Positions 45,652 to 57,408 are shown, counted from the stretch's first letter. The stretch: DNA of 64,000 bases from Flammulina velutipes (GCA_011800155.1 CM022378.1:1488001-1552000); one strand, 5' to 3'. The notes: generated by a model not told the origin, from the letters alone. Made by a program: numbers and translations.

Positions 45652-45971
45652 ATCGGAGTAGCGAAGGATTGAACCTTTCGTTTTTGTTCCCATGCCATTA
45701 CACCCTTCATTTCTATACCAATCCATTCCCTTCCAAAAAACCGTGCATCGCCATTTCTTTCTTGCGCGTTACATCGTAGCCGTTCTTTAAATTATATTTC
45801 CTGAGCTAAACATTTTTGACTTGATTCGCGAGATACGGTATTGCAAACCTTGTAATAGGTGAGTAAAAGGTACCGAACCACACCTCGCGCTACGAATCAG
45901 TCTACCATTGCACCTCGATCTTTCAACGTCCACGACTGAGCTTTTCCGCGCAGAGCGCTGACTATCGGACC

Positions 45972-46075
45972 GACCGGGCCGGGATCAATATTGGCCTACA
46001 TTGGGATTGACATGTGTTTCAGCACCCTTTACACCTCGAACTTGGCTCTTGGTCTCGTTTCCTCGAAGGGAGAGT
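45972..46075 (+). repeat. R4: 5' fragment of the R element
   Basis: GACCGGGCCGGGATCAATAT through GGGATTGACATGTGTTT, and weaker similarity to TCGTTTCCTCGAAG, match the first 100 bp of R. The rest of R is absent. It sits 320 bp downstream of hydrophobin 2, as R1 sits 400 bp downstream of hydrophobin 1. Confidence 0.7.
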
Positions 46076-46402
46076 ATGCTGATTATTGTGTATGGAAGAT
46101 TCTGACACAAGAGCCAGTATGTGCTGACTCTGCCCGGTTTTCTGCCAGTGTCCAAGCCCAATTAATGTCCCATCCTATACGCAGCAGGGATGGACTAGTG
46201 TCTTTCGCCTGCTCGTGGATTCGCACATACCACTGCTCGCACGTCTCCCTGAAAGGCTGAACGGTCTCTCACAATGCCGTCTTCTACGAAATAATGCGGA
46301 AGGACGATAACTTGTAATTGTTACAGTTTTACAGGACATTATTCTATGACTACGACTACAGATACTACAAGCAAGTAAGCTACCATATGAGATTCATAAT
46401 GT

Positions 46403-48298
46403 TCACTGAGACACAGATACCCTTTCCCAATCCAATTCCAATGTACAGATCACTTTTGAAAGAGTTGGCCTGTGCGATGGCTCATCCGCCTGCATCTCAC
46501 GACCAAGACTCTCCAGCCATCTATCCACCCGATTGGGAGGTCCGTACGCGTAGCAAACGAGAACCCGACCAGCGGACCAAATGTCCGCGAGGAAGGCGTC
46601 GTAAGGCTCACCAGATAGAACCTCCGGCGCGCTCCAGCCACGTGTCCCTGCTTCGCCTTCAATGAAATTGTCCTTGTCCAGTATGGCGCTATGTCCAAAA
46701 TCGATGATGTTCACCACCCCGTCCGCATCCTCGTCGATTCCGACTCGTACATTGGTAGGTTTGAGGTCTAGATGTGCGATGCGACGAGCGTGAATGAGAG
46801 ATAGCGCGCGGAGGAACGAGAGCGCCACGAGGCGGGAGTCAGGTGTGGGGTTGTTGGTGAAGTATAGATAAGTGTCGATCGAACAGCCTACCCATGGCAT
46901 TAGGATGAGATGTGAGGTCCCATCTGGTAGAGCGTCGTGGCGCGTTATTGGGACAACGCCTGTGACGCCCTGGAGGTGTTTGAGGACGGTCCATTCTTCT
47001 TCTCCGATAAGCTTTGCGACGAGGAAGGGTTTTTCTGATTTTTGGACTATTATTGCTCGGTAACCCTTGAAAGAATGTGGTGTGAGCTTCAAGGATGTTG
47101 TTGCAGTGGTTAACTGACTGTTAATAGATGCTGCCAAGTGACGGAAGGTGTGTCGGAATTGACGACCTCCCAGTCCATTCTACCCAACCCATCCGTTGGC
47201 TCCGAGTCGTCGTCGTCTTCCTCTTCTTCTTCTTCTTGTCCTGATCCTCTATCCCCGCCCTGGTTTTTTCTCACTCTATATGGTGCCAAAGGCCGTAATA
47301 TCGTCCGTATCTCATCAATCAATCCTCGAAAGCGCTCCTGATTAGACCAGGGTGATTTCGTATCGTCAATGTAATTCCTCAAGAACAGGAGGAAGTGGGC
47401 GAGTCTATCCGATAGTTTGAGATCGTAGTCTAGCCGGTGACACCGAATCTAAATATCGTCAAGTCTCAACTGCACTGCACGAACTTGAATGTACTTACGG
47501 ATCCATCGTCAGCAATAAAGAAAACATAGATTTCAGCGACGAGTTCTTGGTTGAGAAAAATAGCCAGAGGATGGGGATCTAGCGACGGGGCAGCAGAGTG
47601 GCATAACCTCATAAAGCTGTGAACTAGAAGTAACATGCGAAATTTATCGTCCAGATCACAATTGGAGTCCACCTGTCCGAAGATGAATGGTATCTCATAG
47701 TCACAAGTGCAGATAACGAAATCGCCTTTCATGCCAGCGCTGTACCTGACTGCGCCACCGCCCGGATCGCATAGCTTGACATCAAGAGAATAAGCGGTAT
47801 CGGATATGAATTCCAGCTCTCCCGGATAGTCCAAGTCAAAGAAATCGAGAACATTCGCGTTGAAGGCGCTAGCGGCTTTTCTGGACTGGAAGGTTTTTGA
47901 TGGCGGGACAGCGAGAGAAGACCAACGAGAGGCGAAGTAGTCGGCTCGCTGGTAGTGAGCGAGTTCGACAAGCGTTGGGATGGGATATACGTCGGTGTCG
48001 TCTCCGAAGATCTTGAGTGCTTTTCCGTGGGCAATCATTTGCACGACATTCGATGGAGTGGAAAGGGCGTCAGAGATATAATACTGCTCGTTTCAAGTTA
48101 GCGAGACTTCGGACATGGAGAGAAACTCACAGTGGGTGATACAGGGCGTCGCACCCGAGAAGTCATTCTTAACAAATTTACCAATTCTGCGGGTAGATTG
48201 GCAGTCCCGCAGGATACATGTAAGCCATTCCTGATAAGGTCGTCGGAGGTGAATCTGCCTAGCGTCGCCAGCTGAATAGTCACCAGAGTTTCTGACAT
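46403..48298 (-). CDS. Protein kinase with N-terminal domain of unknown type
   Basis: Exons 48131..48298, 47499..48083, 47119..47448, 46403..47065; 581 aa. Introns are 47, 50 and 53 bp, all phase 0. The C-terminal 220 residues are a compact protein-kinase domain: VAKLIG (VAIK-type Lys), HLDLKPTNV (catalytic loop, HRD written HLD), NIIDFGHS (DFG, metal binding) and SAPEV (APE). The Gly-rich loop is poor, and the lobe after APE is short. The N-terminal 360 residues include GDFVICTCDYEIPFIFGQVD and KFRMLLLVHSFMRL, reminiscent of PD-(D/E)xK-like domains fused to kinases in basidiomycetes (tentative), and an acidic linker (EEEEEEDDDDSE). Intracellular signalling kinase, substrate unknown. Its ATG lies 19 bp from the edge of R3. 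Confidence 0.75.
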
Positions 48299-48582
48299 GA
48301 CGGTAGAAGGCAAGTTCGGGCCGGGATCAATATTGACCTCCCTTGGGATTGACACGTGTTTTGCCCCTTGCCCGCCATCTACACAAATTCGTCTGGTTTC
48401 CTCGAAGAATAGCTATGGATATCTCACTGCTCATTTGGCACGCATTAGACAAGCCTTGGACACGGTGTCTAAACTACTTTGCCAGGTCTCACTTACTGGG
48501 AGACTCCGATCACTGCTTTATATGAGACCTGCTGAAAAATCAACTTTCCTTACTCTGTCTTATTCGCACTTTGCCTTTTAGC

Positions 48583-48866
48583 ATGTTCAAATCTACGTTT
48601 ATTTTCCGCACGATGTTCTCCAAGTTGACCAAGCGCAAGGCTAGCTCTGAAGGTACGAGCTCGCTGTTCTATACATGGCTCCTAATGACCTTTCAGCCAA
48701 AGTCGTATCGTCTTCAGACCTCAGTCCTGGGATGGAGACTCGTATCGTAAGGCTTCCAAAGTCATGGCAGGGTGGCTGTTGCGAGGTAATGGAGGAACAG
48801 ACTCCTGAACTCCAGCTCATCCAGATCGTGATATACGAGGGGCTCGTTTCGCTTGCTGGGGATTGA
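48583..48866 (+). CDS. Truncated R-family protein in R3
   Basis: Exon 1 48583..48652, 44-bp intron, exon 2 48697..48866; 79 aa. It follows the R protein from its Met to YEGLVSLA, then meets a stop created by the deletion junction (GGGGATTGA). It lacks the acidic run and the internal repeats. It keeps an open frame and splice sites; whether it is expressed is unknown. Confidence 0.5.
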
Positions 48867-48914
48867 GCGGTCCTCCGGGCGGTCCTAATCCGCAGCTTCC
48901 AAGCCCCCCGTAAG

Positions 48915-48951
48915 CCACTACTGGACTGGCGCATCCATAGTCCGGTAGTGG
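48915..48951 (+). other. Conserved 3' hairpin of R3
   Basis: CCACTACTGGACT, 11-nt loop, AGTCCGGTAGTGG; identical to R1 and R2 although most of the coding region of this copy has been lost. Confidence 0.75.
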
Positions 48952-49266
48952 CGTTGTCGATGAAGAGTTTTCCTGGTGAAGAAGTGGACGTGCGATCGCT
49001 TTGCGTGCAGGCCGACTGCTTTCTGATATTAGGTCCCCGTCATCTATACCCTGGCATGAGCATTCCGTCTTCCTGGTCCTATCCTGGTCTTTGCATAATC
49101 CTCTGGTCTCGTCGCCTTCTGTGTTCTGTGTTCTCGGTCAAGGGTTTCGCTATTTTACTGTTCGCATAATTCTCCGGATATGTTTCCTTTTTCTCCCAGT
49201 ATCGTACTTGGACCTTATCGTAATGTTCTCGCTTGTTAATGTAGTTTCGTGGCCGTAATCTAATGC

Positions 49267-49814
49267 CTTTAAAACTTGCAAGCTCGAGCTTTGAAAGGCT
49301 CTCACTTGGAATCCAGCTACTGACGTTGCGTCGATGCGCCATCATGAACGTGAGACTTTGTTCTCCGTGTTCACTCTCTTCAACGGAACAGAGCATATAC
49401 AAGTCATACAACACACAGTGCTCAAGTTAGGACTGGTTCACTTACCCTCATGCACGACACATGTACATCCTCGCGATGGCCCATTGACAATCTGGGCTGA
49501 TAGGAAGTGAAAGAAAGAGGTAGGTTGGAAGACATGACGCACTGTTTGACTCGGAAACCGATCCATTTCAATGTTGTCCTAGTCCGCCTTTGAACTTCAA
49601 TTAAAAAAGTACGACTTGTCGCCTTGTGGCCGCGTTTTGTACCTAGAAGCCTGCCCAACACCACGACTCGATCGAGATTCGACCTGTTCACAACTTGAAC
49701 TTCACATCCTCGTTGGTGCCAACTCACTCTGCCATTAAGTGGCATTAAGTGTCTTGTCACATGATGATCAGTGATTGCCAGCAGGCAACCACGTCTCTAT
49801 AAGTGACAATCACC
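49267..49814. other. Intergenic region, nothing recognised
   Basis: Between R3 and the hendecad-repeat gene. Only background-length open frames. Confidence 0.35.
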
Positions 49815-50713
49815 ATGAGCATCTTCATTCGCTCGCTCGTCCCGCACCTGTTTCCTCATTCCTCCCCGAAAGATTCTCGTCGTACTCGCAAGCACATTAC
49901 ACTGGCTAAGGAATCCATGTCGGCTCGATCTCTCTCACAAGACTCGTTGGAGTATGTACTTCAATTCTTCCATAGCCTTTTCCCTTCCACTGTTACTTAC
50001 TCTAAGGAGGTCCTCTAGTTCGAGCGTCCCTAGCATCATGGCCAAAGGGTGGTAAGTTTCTTGAATTCGCTCCTTATACACTCACTGACCGCACTGTAGC
50101 ATCTTGTTCGTCAATCTCCTCTATGTATTGGCCTGTGTGTTGACGTAGCTTCAGACCCCCGCGGACTGACGACATGTACGATGTTTCTCTCTCTTCCCGG
50201 TCTGATGTCTGATAAATACTATGATTCCTAGGGCCAGTGCTAGTGATTCCTCCTCAAAGGGCGCCGCTCCCACCCCCCTCGTTCTCTCCGAAACTTGGTC
50301 GAGGTATGTTTGTACCTCTTGAAATAGTAGGTCGTATCTTGATCCTTAGTTCTAGGGTAGAACACCATAAGGAGGAGTCTAGGCGACAGGCTGGGGTTAC
50401 GAAGGAGGAGTTCAGGGCGGAGTTGGACCGCCGTGACGAAGAGTTGAAGGTAGAACTGGACCGACGTGATGAGAAGCTGAAGGTAGAGCTAGACCGACGT
50501 GATGAGAAGCTGAAGGTAGAGCTAGACCAACGTGATGAGAAGCTGAAGGTAGAGCTAGGCCGACGTGATGAGAAGCTGCAGGTAGAGCTAGGCCGACGTG
50601 ACGAGAAGCTAAAGGCAGAGTTGACGGCGGAGTTCGACCGACAGTTGACGACGCAAATGGGGCCCTTGACAGACTTGATCAACAAGCTATTGTTGCACAC
50701 CATCAAGGCTTAG
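49815..50713 (+). CDS. Putative membrane-linked protein with hendecad coiled coil
   Basis: Proposed exons 49815..49951, 50019..50051, 50100..50134, 50232..50713; 228 aa. Only the last exon is secure. The N-terminus is basic and Ser-rich. The third exon gives a hydrophobic stretch (CILFVNLLYVLA). The last exon has a Pro-rich linker, then six tandem 11-residue units of the type DRRDEKLKVEL and the end LTDLINKLLLHTIKA. An 11-residue period suits a hendecad coiled coil with low supercoil. If exon 3 is read on unspliced, the protein stops early after a C-terminal hydrophobic segment. The 97-bp third intron is longer than usual here, so the 5' model is tentative. Function unknown. Confidence 0.45.
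50426..50623 (+). repeat. In-gene 33-bp minisatellite (hendecads)
   Basis: Six head-to-tail units of 33 bp, each containing a GATGAGAAGCTGAAGGTAGA-like core and coding DRRDEKLKVEL. Units 2-4 are nearly identical at DNA level, which points to recent unequal exchange. Confidence 0.85.
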
Positions 50714-51246
50714 TCTCTCCCATTTTGTTACTTTCTTCTCGTGTATGACCCCTGTATGACACTGTACTACTATTACTTACTGCAATCCCTCAGCCGTACC
50801 AAATCACCATGCATTTCGTAGATTCCCCGGACTTCAATATTTGGACCTGATTTTGACCTACATAAAATATCACCGGTACTCCCAACGGCGACAGGAAATC
50901 CGGTAGGGGAACTGTTCCAAACTACTGTAGTCTGCAATTGCGCTTATTTAATGCTGTCCTGCGCGTCTTCACTTGATTAAGATTTTCAATTTCGTGCGCC
51001 ACGCTTGATCCTTGTTTCGCACAAGGGACTACTTCACGGCGCTGTTGCTACAAGCGGCTGGGTTTCGGCGTTTGGTCACCCAATACCGCCCTTGTCCTCC
51101 TACCTTCATTTATCATTTTCGTACCCAAAGGATCTTGCTATGTAAACAGTGTGCATGGGCATGGAGTGATTCGGAATGGAATGTTGTATTTGAAATTGTG
51201 TCTACTACGATACAATAAGTACAAAGGTCTCGAGTCGCGCTTCTAC
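50714..51246. other. Intergenic region with shared F-box 3' flank
   Basis: The stretch 50960..51030 resembles 33109..33195, and 51060..51180 resembles the flank of F-box C near 37805..37945. No gene. Confidence 0.4.
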
Positions 51247-52554
51247 TCAAACAAAATTAGATGGGCATGATGTTGTAACAGTGGTCCTTCCATGACCATC
51301 ACCACCCACAACCCACTGCAAACCAAGATGCGGAATATAAAATGTCAGCTTCCACGCAGGCTCCTTCGTCCCGAGTCGTCGCAGAAGCTCCAAGGGTTCC
51401 GGCTCCGTGAACATCCCATAGTGCACCTTCTCACTGCCAAACCGCACGCCCGATAACTTCACCTCTTGAATCCTCTCAAGAGGAAAATAGTGTAGAATGT
51501 CCTCGAAGGCTGTCCGAGTCTGCGCGTACATGATGACCTGAGGGCAGAGGTTCCGGATCTCGAGGTTTTTGAGGGCGGGAAAATGGATGTCTTCGGCGAA
51601 GGGGGAGAGCTCGGACGGCAAGGCGTAGGATAACGACAGAGACTCGAGTTGATGCATCTCGACGGTGATATCATCATTGGACGCTTCACATGGAAGCGCT
51701 CCGTCGATCTTCAACTCCTTGAGCGTGTCCTTGCTCATGGACAGAATCGAGCGCAATTGCTGGATGGTAGGTCGAGCGGTACATGGAATCCCAGCGAGGG
51801 TGATCGATGTGAGGTTACGTCCCGAGAATTTTGTCCAGTCGCATACTGTTCCGAGGAAGGAAATTTCCTTGAGATTGGGATAAAATTCGGCAGACTCGAC
51901 GAAAGGAACGGGACAGTCACCCTTGAAAGGTGGGACAATGGGGAATTCCAAGGCGGATGACTGGTTCTTCGCGTAGGGACATTGAACGATGAAGGAGCGA
52001 AGTAGAGGGAGACGAGCTCCTTTGAATATGTCCAAGAGGTTATTATGATGTTCCCACGAAACGCTCGTTGACTCGAAACTGGCGATACGGGCGCGATGGG
52101 GGTAGAGGACAGATGCAAGGAGGTCGACGTAGAAAGACCTGAACCACGAACGCCCAGTTCCAAATGCAGGGATGTTGATGCGGATGTCCAGGGGATAGTG
52201 GGACGAGTTTTGGAGCATGATAGTAACCGTTGGAAAGTAAATCGAAGGTGTACGGCATCGTCTGCGAACATGAGGACGGGGAATCGAATAATTGATAGAG
52301 TCTTCGTCGATAGATACTTGCGTCCACATCTCTGGGGTCGACAGCGCAACGTCCCTCCAGTGGCGTGATACCTGAGAAATGGCCAATGACGCGGCCGAAT
52401 CCCATTGGGAAGACGCGAAGACAAAAATTTGTTGGAGACAATCGTCCACGAGGATATTCTCGATGGCCGAGAAATGTCTTTGGGTGATGCTAGAAGATAA
52501 TGAGCATAGAGTCCCGACTAAAGGGTGTAGGGTAGACACATACCTGTTGGACAT
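51247..52554 (-). CDS. F-box/LRR-like protein, paralogue D
   Basis: Exon 1 52544..52554 (11 nt), 54-bp intron 52490..52543 (stop-free, multiple of three), exon 2 from 52489 to the stop at 51247; 417 aa. F-box: AIENILVDDCLQQIFVFASS ... VSRHWRDVALSTPEMW. Signature LRSILSMSKDTLKELKIDG. The C-terminus departs from A-C after EPLELLRRLGTKE and is shorter, ending with a Gly/Thr-rich tail, so the last helices of the family may be lost or replaced. Presumed SCF adaptor. Confidence 0.85.
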   Translation of the reverse strand: MSNRYVSTLHPLVGTLCSLSSSITQRHFSAIENILVDDCLQQIFVFASSQWDSAASLAISQVSRHWRDVALSTPEMWTQVSIDEDSINYSIPRPHVRRRCRTPSIYFPTVTIMLQNSSHYPLDIRINIPAFGTGRSWFRSFYVDLLASVLYPHRARIASFESTSVSWEHHNNLLDIFKGARLPLLRSFIVQCPYAKNQSSALEFPIVPPFKGDCPVPFVESAEFYPNLKEISFLGTVCDWTKFSGRNLTSITLAGIPCTARPTIQQLRSILSMSKDTLKELKIDGALPCEASNDDITVEMHQLESLSLSYALPSELSPFAEDIHFPALKNLEIRNLCPQVIMYAQTRTAFEDILHYFPLERIQEVKLSGVRFGSEKVHYGMFTEPEPLELLRRLGTKEPAWKLTFYIPHLGLQWVVGGDGHGRTTVTTSCPSNFV

Positions 52555-52620
52555 CGTGAAATAGTGTAGGTGAAGTGAGGGTATGAAGAAAGTAGGACGA
52601 AGGAGCCCTTAAACAGTGTC

Positions 52621-52696
52621 GCGTCGCGCGTGCTGACTCAACAACCATTGTAGTTCAGCCATTGTTCGAATACACAGGTCATACTGCCGACAATGG
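52621..52696 (-). promoter_or_regulatory. Shared F-box promoter module, copy D
   Basis: Minus-strand order: CCATTGT (52690..52696), TTCGAACAATGG (52659..52670), ACAATGG (52645..52651), then an interrupted CGCGCGACGC tract (52621..52630) and ACACTGTTTAA. Start codon at 52554. Confidence 0.7.
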
Positions 52697-53910
52697 TGGC
52701 TCTGTACACAAGACACCTGATCAATATGTTGCACCACATACTTGCCCGCCTGTAGTTACCACGTTGACCGGTTCAAGACCTTTCTAGACGCGCCAAAGTA
52801 CGGACAGCCAGCAGAGTAAGGATCATGGTAAGTCTCAAACTTGCGACTGAGCAAGACTAAAAGTAATGCGATGCGAGAAATGAGTGCGCCAGACCGAAAT
52901 TGAGTTTACGACACGGCAATAAGAGTCAAGGCACACCTCTAACCTAACGCTATGTCTGTGAGATAGATATAATTACCGCTTCCCGAAGATGCTTTGGAAT
53001 ATCTTGACCAGTATTTCCCAAGAAGACGCATATGTGGCGAATAAAGCCAAGAATCAGAGCTTAGCAAATCGAAAGAACGGAATACTGTTGAGAACGGCGT
53101 CCCGTCGCATAGGCATCCCTTTGTCGTGCGGTGTTGTTGTCGTTGCTGAACATGATGGCGGTAGGAAGGAAAGCCGCAACTTGATCATGCACTACCACTA
53201 TCAACATACTTGCTCGCGTTCTATGTCGTAGAGCGGTCGACGTCCGGAGACAGAAAAATTGGTTCGATGATAAGAACGATGCTGGAAGGATAGTAAAGGT
53301 GCGTCTTGAGCATGCTGCCATGTCTCCCAGCTCCTTCTAAAGATTATAGTCGCCATAGACAACTCGCGATAGAAAAACACCCTCGGTATGTCTTTAACGA
53401 CGTTCACCGCAGTCATATCTCAATTTCGATTCCACTAGTTCAGGGAACGATGCCCACAAGCAATTTTATAGTCACAACGCGAGGGCAACCTTTGAATTGT
53501 CACAGAGCCAAGGAGCTATGGACGGGATGAGAGACAGGTTCTGCACCCTCGGCCGACATGGCAGCTCCGGAACGAGAAAAGGCAATGCAATCGACCGCAA
53601 GCTCCTTGGCCAGTCTTTGTCCTGCGAAGAAGATTCATCATTCCCTTCACTGCCAGCAACTTTTTGCGCTCATGCACTTAGTATCACAGACACTCATTTG
53701 GTCGGTCATGCTCGACGCTAAATCACGCGAGCCGGACAATGCTAAGCCTCAATTAGCTGTTCATAGTAAGCGCGCGCTTCTACTTTACATAGCCTCGTCT
53801 GATCACGACACAGGAATTGTATTACCCATTGATATAATTAATGTTCCGGAGTGAGCACCTTCTGCGTTCCACAGCTCTCTTCCCAACCGCCAACAAGGAG
53901 CGTCTGCACG
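52697..53910. other. Intergenic region between divergent F-box D and DUF6535 gene 2
   Basis: At 53090..53190 lies the block also found at 16670 and 40050 (GGAAGGAAAGCCGCAACTTG). Otherwise no recognised gene. Confidence 0.4.
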
Positions 53911-56900
53911 ATGTCTTCGCCTGTTAGGCTCTCTCGATCCCGGCGAATCTTGTCTCGCTCGGGCAGTCGTCCGTCCGCTCGTAGTAACAGTGCCAGCTCG
54001 TCGTCGTCATCCAAGTTCGCAACACCTCGTGCATCTGTCTACGATGATCCTGAAGACTCACCCAATCCACGACCTTCCCCAGGAGTGCGACGATCTGCAT
54101 CTCCTTCTCACTCCAGGCATAGTCGAACATCAGCCAAAATGGCTTCAAGGCGCCGCTCAACGTCAAGATCGTTGGATAATGCGCAAGAGGTTCGCCAGGC
54201 GAGTCCAGCCCGCCTTCATCCACCAAGACAAACTCGATTTGGCATTCCGGCCCCAACCAACCAACCTAGAGTCATTGGTGAGCTCTACCTAAGACTTGAT
54301 GTATGACATGCTTATGTTACGACCAGGCAGATTCGATTTCGAGGAAAAGTACCCGGAGGACCCAATCTACGAAGAACTAGGACCGAACGCTCGTGTATGG
54401 CGAGCCAACTTGGATGAATGCGAAGTGTTCGACAACGACATGGTCACGGAGGCTCGCGATGGTCTAGATCTACTCCTAGTGTTCGTGAGTATATTTCTCT
54501 CTGGTTTCTTCCACTACGGCAACTAATAACTGTCAGGCCGGCCTCTTCTCCGCAGTTCTCACCACGTTTGTCGCTCAAACGTCGCAAGCACTTTCAAACA
54601 ATTTCTCTGCTGTTTCTACAGCACTTCTGTTGGAGTTGGTCACACTGCAACGAGCGGTGATCAACGGGACCGCCACCGACAACATCTCCACCAGCGAGAT
54701 GTCGTCAGGCCCGTCCGGTTTCGACATTTGGGTCAACGTCCTTTGGTTTATCAGCCTCACGCTCAGCCTGGGCACGGCGTTGATGGCTGTTCTTGTCAAG
54801 CAGTGGCTCTACCAGTATATGTCGATTATCTCCGGTACTGTTCGGGACCGCAGCCTCATCCGCTTCTATCGTTTTGACGGCCTACGCAAGTGGCACGTCC
54901 TCACGATCATTGGGACCCTTCCTATTGTCCTTCACGTGGCGCTTGGCCTGTTTCTCGCGGGCCTCGTCATTTTCCTCATACCTCTCAACACTCCCCTTGC
55001 CGTCGTTATCGGCTTTATCACTCTTGTCATCTATACCATGTATGCTATATCCAACATCCTTCCCATCCTATATACACAATGCCCCTACCGCACTCCCTTC
55101 TCAGATATTTTGAATGCCGTCTTGCATTCCATGCGAGCCTTCCTCTCATCCATGGGCACTTCACGAGCATTCCAGTGTATCGAACCCCTTGTTCGAACCT
55201 TCCTTTCATTAGTGACTGCCGCCTCAGGAACAGTCAAGCACCTTCTGTCGAGAATGACCTCAGCGGTGGCGCGCATGTATGAGTTCATGGTAGCGCCCAC
55301 TATACCCGCCCATTCCTCCGTAGACATATTTTCCCTTGCCCTTTCCTCCACCACACGCAGTTCAATTCTCGTGCCAAATGAAGCTTTCAGAACACTTAAA
55401 GACGCGGAACGCATGGCCGCTACAGGTGACGCCGTTGCGGAAGAGATCGCATCCAATGCTCTGTCATGGCTCTATCAAGTCACTTTGAACCCACCGACCA
55501 AGAGTCTGGTACGCCAGTCGATAGGATGCCTTTCAGATGATGTCACAGCCAGATTGACTGCAATTAGTGCAGATATGGACCGTGCTTTGGCGGGCATACA
55601 GCAGCCCGTGAATGAGGCTCCTAATATGTGGTCAATCCTACCTGGACAAGAACCCCTGGTTGAGAGGCTTCTGCGTTCCAACAGACATAATCGGGGTACA
55701 CAGCTTTCCAAGACATTGATAATGGATAAAGAAACATGTGAACACCACATTCAGCTTTCTCTCTCGCTTCTTACTCATACAATACCGGGATATTCTTCGG
55801 CACACCTCGTGTTTTTTAAACTTGAACAAGGTAGATGGGACCTTCAAGAGTTCTTCAGCCACATCCTTCGAGAGTATGACACCATTCGCCCCATCCTTTT
55901 CCCATCCGTGCTCTGGAGACGACTCATCGGAGGATTTTTCGCTGATAGAGGCCCATCGACGATCGATACGAGTCTCTTTTTCAAACTTGGTCTCCTTGGC
56001 CTTCAAAGCCTTCGCAGTGACATGCAGGCAGACGAACCCTTTTCTGCCGGAGTGCCCATCACTCATCGCACGGTCCCGCTCCCCAAGTTCGTCATCCAAA
56101 TTCTCCCACCTCTAGTGGATTCACCTGACATTGTGTCTGAGCCACTCCTGCTACTGCTCACACTGAATGACTTCATCCTCACTCAATACGACATTTCCTC
56201 TATATATGTCGTTGTGGCCCTCCGTGATATCTGGAACCAGGCGTGTGAACAGCATCAGCTTTCTCCAGGGGATAGACAAGCTCTTTGCCATCGGGCGGAG
56301 CAGCTCATTCTACAGGTCTTCGTTGATGGCTGGTGGATGGAGCCTCACGACCTCAACATGGAAGGCTGCTATAGCTTCGTCCTTCGAGCATACAGAGCGA
56401 ATATCCACCACGCCCCCAGTCACGCATTCTTCAATACATTACTGGCTGACTTGTGCTCACAAGAATTCATTCTTGTGGAAGAAATTTATTACACGTTAGA
56501 GATTCTTCTGAGCCAATTCCGGGACCCAGCGTATTTTATGCTTTTCTGTGAATCGCCTCTCTTTTCCCCGGGCCCTAGGACTACCGCCCCTCTCCGTCAT
56601 TTCCATATGTTTTTTCATCGTGTCTTTCTCACGTTCACTTTTGATCTAGCTGGAGGTAATCTTCCTTCGGAGGTTACTCTCCGATGCATGGACTATCTGT
56701 GCGAGGAGCCGGATCGCCTTTTTACGGTCTGCCGCGTGCTTGCTGTTGGGAGGGGCGATGAAGATGGCCGCGGTGATGGAGATTTACCAGAGCACGCCTT
56801 GATGCAGTTAGCAAGTCTTGCACCGACTCATGCCGCCTGGAAGGCCCGAGCCCACTACATGAATGTGAATCCTCAGGATTGGCCATATCTCCGTCCACAA

Positions 56901-57408
56901 CCCAAGGACCTTGAGAATGAGGTAAAGATGATACAGGTCAAGGACAGGATGCAAGCGGCACTTGTATTCCTAGATAGGTTCTTTGTATCGCTCGATGTAC
57001 GTCCTTCCGTTGTCTTGATTTTAGTAGTACCAAAGTCACTGAATGCACAACTATTAGAATCCCGTCCGTCTAGCGCCTGAGGCGCAGCCAATGCCCATCC
57101 TAGAAGAACCCAACGAGATTGTGGAAATGTCTTCTGTCGGGAGACGCCTCTCCCCATGGATGCGCGTCCGAGACGTCGTAACATCCTTCCGTAGAGCATC
57201 CACGTCTCAGCAACCTGTAATAGAACTAAGCAATCCCGCGCCGTATGGAACTCAAGCTGAGAGTCACAGAAAGGACGACCGTCATACAGGACTTGGTCGC
57301 ATCCAACCCGTACCCCCACCAATCCCTCCCCTTTCGACGCGTCTTCGAGGCGCGTTATCATGCGCCACATCACGTGTAGCTCCTGGTACATCAGCGGATG
57401 TAGTCTAA
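53911..57408 (+). CDS. DUF6535-domain multipass membrane protein 2
   Basis: Exons 53911..54277, 54327..54484, 54537..56996, 57058..57408; 1111 aa. The leader of 120 residues is Ser/Arg-rich and disordered (SSSSSSKFATPRASVYDD). Then come RFDFEEKYPEDPIYEELG and four transmembrane segments (AGLFSAVLTTFVAQ; FDIWVNVLWFISLTLSL; WHVLTIIGTLPIVLHV; VIGFITLVIYTMYAISNILP), forming the DUF6535 domain. The long soluble C-terminus matches gene 1 (QVFVDGWW; CMDYLCEEPDRLFTVCRVLA). The last exon adds a Pro/Ser-rich tail that gene 1 lacks. The first two splice junctions and the length of the first intron (49 bp) are the same as in gene 1. Function unknown; divergently placed from F-box D. Confidence 0.85.

Larger units (their letters stand above)
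48317..49266 (+). repeat. R3: internally deleted R element
   Basis: Keeps about 550 bp of the 5' part and 400 bp of the 3' part of R. The 1.5 kb between R1-equivalent positions of about 18907 and 20387 is missing. The junction is GTTTCGCTTGCTGGGGATTG. The 3' hairpin and the following block up to GTTTCGTGGCCGTAAT are intact. More diverged than R1 is from R2. Confidence 0.85.

Noticed and set aside
48298..48355. Alternative kinase start inside R3 at 48355
   Set aside because: In this copy the codon is GTG, not ATG (R1 and R2 have ATG in the equivalent place), so R3 does not supply a normal start codon.
50426..50623. CRISPR-like tandem repeat
   Set aside because: Units are directly adjacent with no spacers, lie inside a reading frame and code an 11-residue coiled-coil period.
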